Part shown: positions 60,238 through 64,000 of the stretch, one piece after another | Layout of the letters: each line of letters starts with the position of its first letter | How positions within the stretch are numbered: the first letter of the stretch is position 1 | Assembly (NCBI GenBank): GCA_038141525.1 | Contig: JAYQIF010000006.1 | Coordinates: forward strand, 28,318-92,317 | Length of the DNA stretch: 64,000 nt | Direction: 5' to 3' | Source: BACL21 sp038141525 | Lineage (GTDB): Bacteria; Bacteroidota; Bacteroidia; Flavobacteriales; Flavobacteriaceae | Program-made: the position numbers and the translations under genes | The notes under the pieces: generated by a model | Databases searched by the model: none | The model's input: the letters and a program-made list of their open reading frames with translations, nothing else | Told to the model about the DNA's origin: nothing

Positions 60238-60999
60238 TTAGGTGCGGCCAGACGATTCATCGGCAAGCGGAGACATTTCTTCTTGAAGCTTGTAAAAACA
60301 ACGTTTGGCGGCTAATTCTTCGGCCTTTTTCTTGGAAGTACTGCGTCCTTTGGCCACGACCTCTTTATCGATATAAAGTTTCACTGCAAAGTGTTTCAAA
60401 GCCTCGACGCCATTGTCTTCGTAGGTTTGAAATTTGAAGTGTTTTTTGTGCTTTTGACACCACTCGATCACCAAACTCTTGTAGCTAATGACCTTCCCCT
60501 CGAGTTTTTCGATATCGACATAAGGTTCGATGACGCGGATTTGCACAAATTTTTGAACCCAAGCATAGCCTCGGTCCAGATAGATTGCCCCAACCAAGGC
60601 TTCAAAGACATTGCCATGTATGTTCTGCCCAAATTGATCGATGGGCACGGTAGTTTTTACCAAAGCAATCAAATCCAAATCACGGCCGAGCTCATTTAAA
60701 TGCTCACGACTCACCACTTTAGAGCGCATTTTGGTCAAATAGCCCTCGTTACCCTCCGGCACCATAGTAAATAAATAGGCAGCGATCACCGAGCCGAGCA
60801 TAGCGTCGCCCAGAAATTCGAGACGCTCATAATTTTGTGGCTGACCCTCACTGTTTAATGATTGGGTCGATCTGTGGGTAAAGGCTTCGTGGTACCAGTC
60901 AAGATTTTGTGGGGCGAATCCTAAGATATTTTTTACGGCATTAAAAAACGTTTCCTCTTCTTGCGAACGCGAGGAAAATATGTTTTTTATGGACACCAT
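60238..60999 (-). CDS. rnc: Ribonuclease III
   Basis: Encodes 253 residues. The catalytic motif ERLEFLGDAMLG (Glu61, Asp65) and VFEALVGAIYLDRG are followed by the double-stranded RNA-binding domain (about 170-240; KVISYKSLVIEWCQKH, STSKKKAEELAAKRC). It cuts double-stranded RNA in rRNA maturation. It starts 6 bp after the fabF stop, so the two are coupled. Confidence 0.95.
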   Translation of the reverse strand: MVSIKNIFSSRSQEEETFFNAVKNILGFAPQNLDWYHEAFTHRSTQSLNSEGQPQNYERLEFLGDAMLGSVIAAYLFTMVPEGNEGYLTKMRSKVVSREHLNELGRDLDLIALVKTTVPIDQFGQNIHGNVFEALVGAIYLDRGYAWVQKFVQIRVIEPYVDIEKLEGKVISYKSLVIEWCQKHKKHFKFQTYEDNGVEALKHFAVKLYIDKEVVAKGRSTSKKKAEELAAKRCFYKLQEEMSPLADESSGRT

Positions 61000-61005
61000 A
61001 AATGA

Positions 61006-62260
61006 CTATTCAGTATACTTTTTCAAGAGCACACAAGCGTTGTGTCCACCAAAACCAAAGGTATTGCTCATGGCGTAGGTAATGTCACGCTCTTGAGCTT
61101 TATTGAGGGTTAAATTAAGGCGTGAATCGATGTTCTCGTCCACAGTAGTATGGTTGATTGTCGGCGGAACCAAACTGTGGTTCATGGCCAAAATCGAGGC
61201 GATAGCCTCTACAGCACCCGCAGCACCAAGCAAATGGCCGGTCATGGATTTTGTAGAGTTGATATTGATGTTAGGGGCATGATCACCAAACACTTTAACG
61301 ATGGCTTTTAATTCAGCAACATCGCCCAGTGGTGTTGAAGTACCGTGGGTATTGATGGCGTCTACTTGCTCAGGACTAATGCCAGCATCACGCAAGACAA
61401 TTGAGCATAACGCGCTCGACACCGAGTCCTTCTGGATGTGGTGCCGTCATGTGATGGGCATCACTAGACAACCCTCCACCGACCACTTCGGCGTAAATTT
61501 TGGCGCCTCGGGCCTTGGCGTGCTCGTATTCTTCGAGCACAAGGGCTCCAGCACCTTCGCCTAAGACAAATCCATCACGGGTCGCATCAAAAGGGCGCGA
61601 AGCTGTTTCTGGACTTTCGTTTAGCGTAGAAAGGGCATGCATGGCGTTAAATCCACCCATGCCAGCAATAGCTACGGCCGCTTCGCTTCCTCCGGTCACG
61701 ATCACATCACAATGCCCTAATCTGATATAGTTTAAGGCATCGATAATAGCGTTAGCTGAGGAGGCACAGGCAGAGACCGTCGCATAGTTCGGCCCCATAA
61801 ATCCGTACTTGATTGAGATGTTGCCCGGGGCAATATCCGCAATCATTTTAGGTATGAAAAAGGGGTTGAAACGCGGTGTTCCATCCCCTTCTCCATAAGA
61901 GATCATTTCATTCTGGAATGTTTCTAAGCCCCCAATTCCAGCACCCCAAATCACCCCAACACGAAATTTGTCCAAGTGATCTTGGTCAAAACTTGCATCG
62001 GCAATCGCCTCGTCGGAAGCGACAATAGCATACTGAGCAAAGCGATCGAGTTTACGGGCTTCTTTGCGATCAAAGTGATCGAGCGGATTGAAATTTTTGA
62101 GCTCACAAGCGAATTTTGTTTTGAACTTTTCAGTATCAAAATACGTAATCGGAGCACTACCGCTTTTCCCATTTTTGAGGCCCTCCCAATACTCAGAAAG
62201 GTTATTGCCAATGGGCGTCAGTGCACCAAGTCCTGTTACTACAACTCGCTTTAATTCCAT
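61006..62260 (-). CDS. fabF: Beta-ketoacyl-ACP synthase II, frameshifted
   Basis: About 417 codons. The nucleophile Cys in SACASSANAI, His in INTHGTSTPLGD and His in KSMTGHLLGAAG form the triad that extends the growing fatty acid on ACP. The frame breaks near 61395-61410, between RVMLNCL and RDAGISPEQV; one part ends MLNCLA-stop, the other starts inside. As fabF is a core gene, a base error is the best reading. It lies 13 bp after acpP and before rnc. Confidence 0.93.
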
Positions 62261-62273
62261 AGAGGAATGAGAT

Positions 62274-62507
62274 TTATTTTGCGTTTTCGATGTAGGAAAT
62301 CGCTTGACCTACAGTCGCAATATTTTCAGCTTGATCGTCTGGAATTTGAATATCGAATTCTTTTTCGAATTCCATGATCAATTCTACCGTATCTAATGAA
62401 TCGGCACCTAAGTCGTTAGTGAAGCTAGCTTCAGTTACAACTTCATTTTCGTCAACACCTAGTTTGTCTACGATAATTGCTTTTACTCTTGATGCAATGT
62501 CTGACAT
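62274..62507 (-). CDS. acpP: Acyl carrier protein
   Basis: Encodes 77 residues, highly acidic. Ser37 in GADSLDTVELIM is the phosphopantetheine attachment site. It carries fatty acyl chains for FabF, which is encoded next. First gene of the acpP-fabF-rnc run with a well-formed promoter upstream. Confidence 0.97.
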   Translation of the reverse strand: MSDIASRVKAIIVDKLGVDENEVVTEASFTNDLGADSLDTVELIMEFEKEFDIQIPDDQAENIATVGQAISYIENAK

Positions 62508-62539
62508 AATTGTTAAAATTTAGATTGGTTTACAAGTGG

Positions 62540-62568
62540 CAAAAATAAAACATTTTACTTTATAACAA
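62540..62568 (-). promoter_or_regulatory. Bacteroidota-type promoter of acpP
   Basis: On the minus strand, TTG (62568-62566) and TATTTTTG (62547-62540) stand 18 bp apart, 32 bp before the acpP start. The same spacing as the promoter at 15583 supports it. Confidence 0.7.
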
Positions 62569-62765
62569 GGTTTTGGCCTCAAAATGTACCCCCCCTGCGG
62601 ACAAATTAAAATGGGGTTGGCAGACGCTCAAGTGCCCCTCTCGGCCTTGGCTTGTTTTGTAGGGGTGGGCCCAAGTGCCCATAAGTCGCATAATTAGCAG
62701 CCATTATTTTTACTTTACGCAGTTCAAAAGTTAAGTTTCCATTATTTTTGTCTCAAAGCATACTC

Positions 62766-63358
62766 ATGCCCAACGGTCCAAAAAAATCATCGTCTTTGCC
62801 TCAGGCAGCGGATCCAATGCCGAGCAAATTATTTTACAGGCGCGAGCTTGTGCATGGGCCAAAGTCAGCGCAGTTTATTGTAACAACCCGGAGGCGCGGG
62901 TCATTCAGCGTGCCGAGCGCTTAGGAGTACCTGTTAGACTTTTTGAGAACCCGCAATTAAACGATCCTGAATTGGTTCTGACTTGGCTAGAACAAGACGC
63001 TCCGGACCTCATCGTCCTGGCGGGTTTTCTGAGAAAAATTCCCGAATTTATCGTGGAGACCTTTCCCAATAAAATTGTGAACATCCATCCTGCGCTTTTG
63101 CCTGATTTTGGAGGGAAGGGGATGTACGGCATGCACGTGCACCGAGCCGTAAAGGAAAGCGGGGCACAAAAAACAGGCATTACCATCCATTATGTGAGCG
63201 CCGCCTACGACGAAGGGGGTATTATTTTTCAAGCAGAAACGGCTGTAGCGAGCAATGATCAGCCCGAAGACATTGCCCGAAAAGTTCAAGAGCTCGAGCA
63301 CGAGCATTTTGCTCCTGTGGTCCTAAATCTTCTTAAACCCGTGACCCATGGCCAATAA
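62766..63358 (+). CDS. purN: Phosphoribosylglycinamide formyltransferase, frameshifted
   Basis: About 197 codons. ATG 62766 opens MPNGPKK, then the A7 run at 62780-62786 is one base short; with A8 the frame reads KKIIVFASGSGSNAEQII, the PurN start. The active site is visible in VNIHPALLP (Asn, His) and YDEGGII (Asp). It adds the formyl group to GAR in purine synthesis. Divergent from acpP; the end overlaps rnhA by 11 bp. The homopolymer break is the clearest base error in the window. Confidence 0.92.
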
Positions 63359-64000
63359 ACCAAAGTTTTATGCGGTATGGCATGGCAACCCTCCTGGGCT
63401 TTATACCAATTGGGCGGACTGTCAAAAAGCCATTAAAGGTATCTCTGGGGCGCAGTATAAGTCGTATCCCACGCGTGAGCAGGCTCAGCGGGCTTTAGAC
63501 GGAAGCTACAAAGCGGCGGTAGAAGCGGGCAAGAGAGAAAGCGGCCGTGTTCAGGAGGCGGCAAAATGGAGGCCGACAGGGTGCCAAGAGTGGTGGTTTT
63601 AAGGGCAAGAGTGGTCGCAGTAAATCTGAATTAAGCCCCGCCGAACTCAAACGCATTGGCGAGCCCAATTTATACAGTATTGCTGTAGATGCTGCCTCTT
63701 CAGGCAATCCTGGACGCATGGAATACCAAGGAGTGGACACCCAAACGGGCAAATTATTATTTCATCAAGGGCCTTACCAGCAAGGCACCAATAATGTTCG
63801 GGGAGTTTTTGGCCTTAGTCCATGGGCTGGCTTATCTCAAAAAAGAGGGCAGTGACCGAGCGATTTACAGCGATAGCCGTATTGCCATAGGCTGGGTGCG
63901 CAAAAAAAAATGTGGCACCAAACTGGCGCCACATTCTTCTAATAAAATTTTATTTGAGCTGATCTCCCGTGCCGAAACTTGGCTACAATCAAACACTTAG
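63348..64000 (+). CDS. rnhA: Ribonuclease H1 with viroplasmin domain, frameshifted
   Basis: The N-terminal caulimovirus viroplasmin-like domain (KFYAVWHGNPPGLYTNWADC, AQYKSYPTREQAQRAL) is followed by the RNase H fold (SIAVDAASSGNPG, GEFLALVHGLAYL, YSDSRIAIGWV), which cuts RNA in RNA-DNA hybrids. Asp, Glu and Asp of the site are in place. Two breaks, near 63550-63580 and at 63797, split the gene. The final TAG at 63998 cuts the chain at WLQSNT, where homologues go on, so the gene may continue beyond the window after a third break. Confidence 0.87.

Noticed and set aside
61390..61420. fabF break as programmed frameshifting
   Set aside because: No slippery heptamer or following structure is seen, and similar breaks occur in many unrelated genes.
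63348..63600. Viroplasmin domain as a sign of viral DNA
   Set aside because: This domain is a normal N-terminal part of bacterial RNase H1, and the neighbourhood is core chromosome.

Overview
The window looks like chromosome from a marine-type member of the Flavobacteriaceae (Bacteroidota). Supporting signs are a gliding motility lipoprotein (GldH) next to ricT, type IX secretion (T9SS) cargo with type A and type B C-terminal sorting domains, a PorP/SprF partner gene, the run purN / acpP-fabF-rnc-IPExxxVDY-pyk, an SDR-type threonine dehydrogenase, and promoters of the Bacteroidota TTG-N18-TAnnTTTG kind. I saw no tRNA, rRNA, CRISPR array, prophage or intact insertion sequence.

Layout. 1-600: end of a PxpC-like gene. 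931-6356: a five-gene operon of exported proteins of mostly unknown function (LolA-like N-terminus, two paralogous LPP20/FlgT-like small proteins, a DUF6175-like protein, a Cys-repeat protein). 6.5-8.1 kb: gapN (minus). 8.4-9.6 kb: two small envelope proteins. 9.6-13.4 kb: glpK-glpD-glpF (minus), followed by an HxlR regulator and a membrane protein. 15-17.4 kb: SOUL, NTF2-like and alpha/beta-barrel-like exported proteins. 17.5-19.9 kb: Rieske oxygenase plus APC permease. 19.9-23.3 kb: two exported TIM-barrel sugar isomerase-like proteins around three small regulators, with a striking 25-bp-periodic operator array. 23.5-28.3 kb: DUF5916 protein and katG. 29.7-36.4 kb: a giant repetitive T9SS adhesin with its PorP/SprF partner. 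36.4-39.9 kb: threonine dehydrogenase, lipoprotein, EI24 protein, serine hydrolase. 40-45.6 kb: a multidomain T9SS M4 metalloprotease. 45.8-47.5 kb: a fused peptide ABC ATPase. 47.7-49.0 kb: scoAB. 49.2-53.2 kb: ricT-gldH-PBP1A. 53.4-57.1 kb: GH20 hexosaminidase, cutC, CYTH protein. 57.3-64 kb: SH3-like lipoprotein and the core pyk...acpP / purN-rnhA cluster.

A window-wide feature is the large number of single-base frameshifts, including in genes normally essential or highly conserved (fabF, purN, pyk, glpK, glpF, cutC, rnhA). Most are repaired by adding or removing one base, and one lies in an A7 run, so they are most likely errors in an error-prone assembly. I therefore annotate each such gene as one locus across its full span and describe the break.

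The best candidates for undescribed biology are the 931-6356 envelope operon, the operator array at 20945-21035 upstream of a 69-residue XRE regulator, and the degenerate GC-rich tandem array at about 28.37-28.61 kb.
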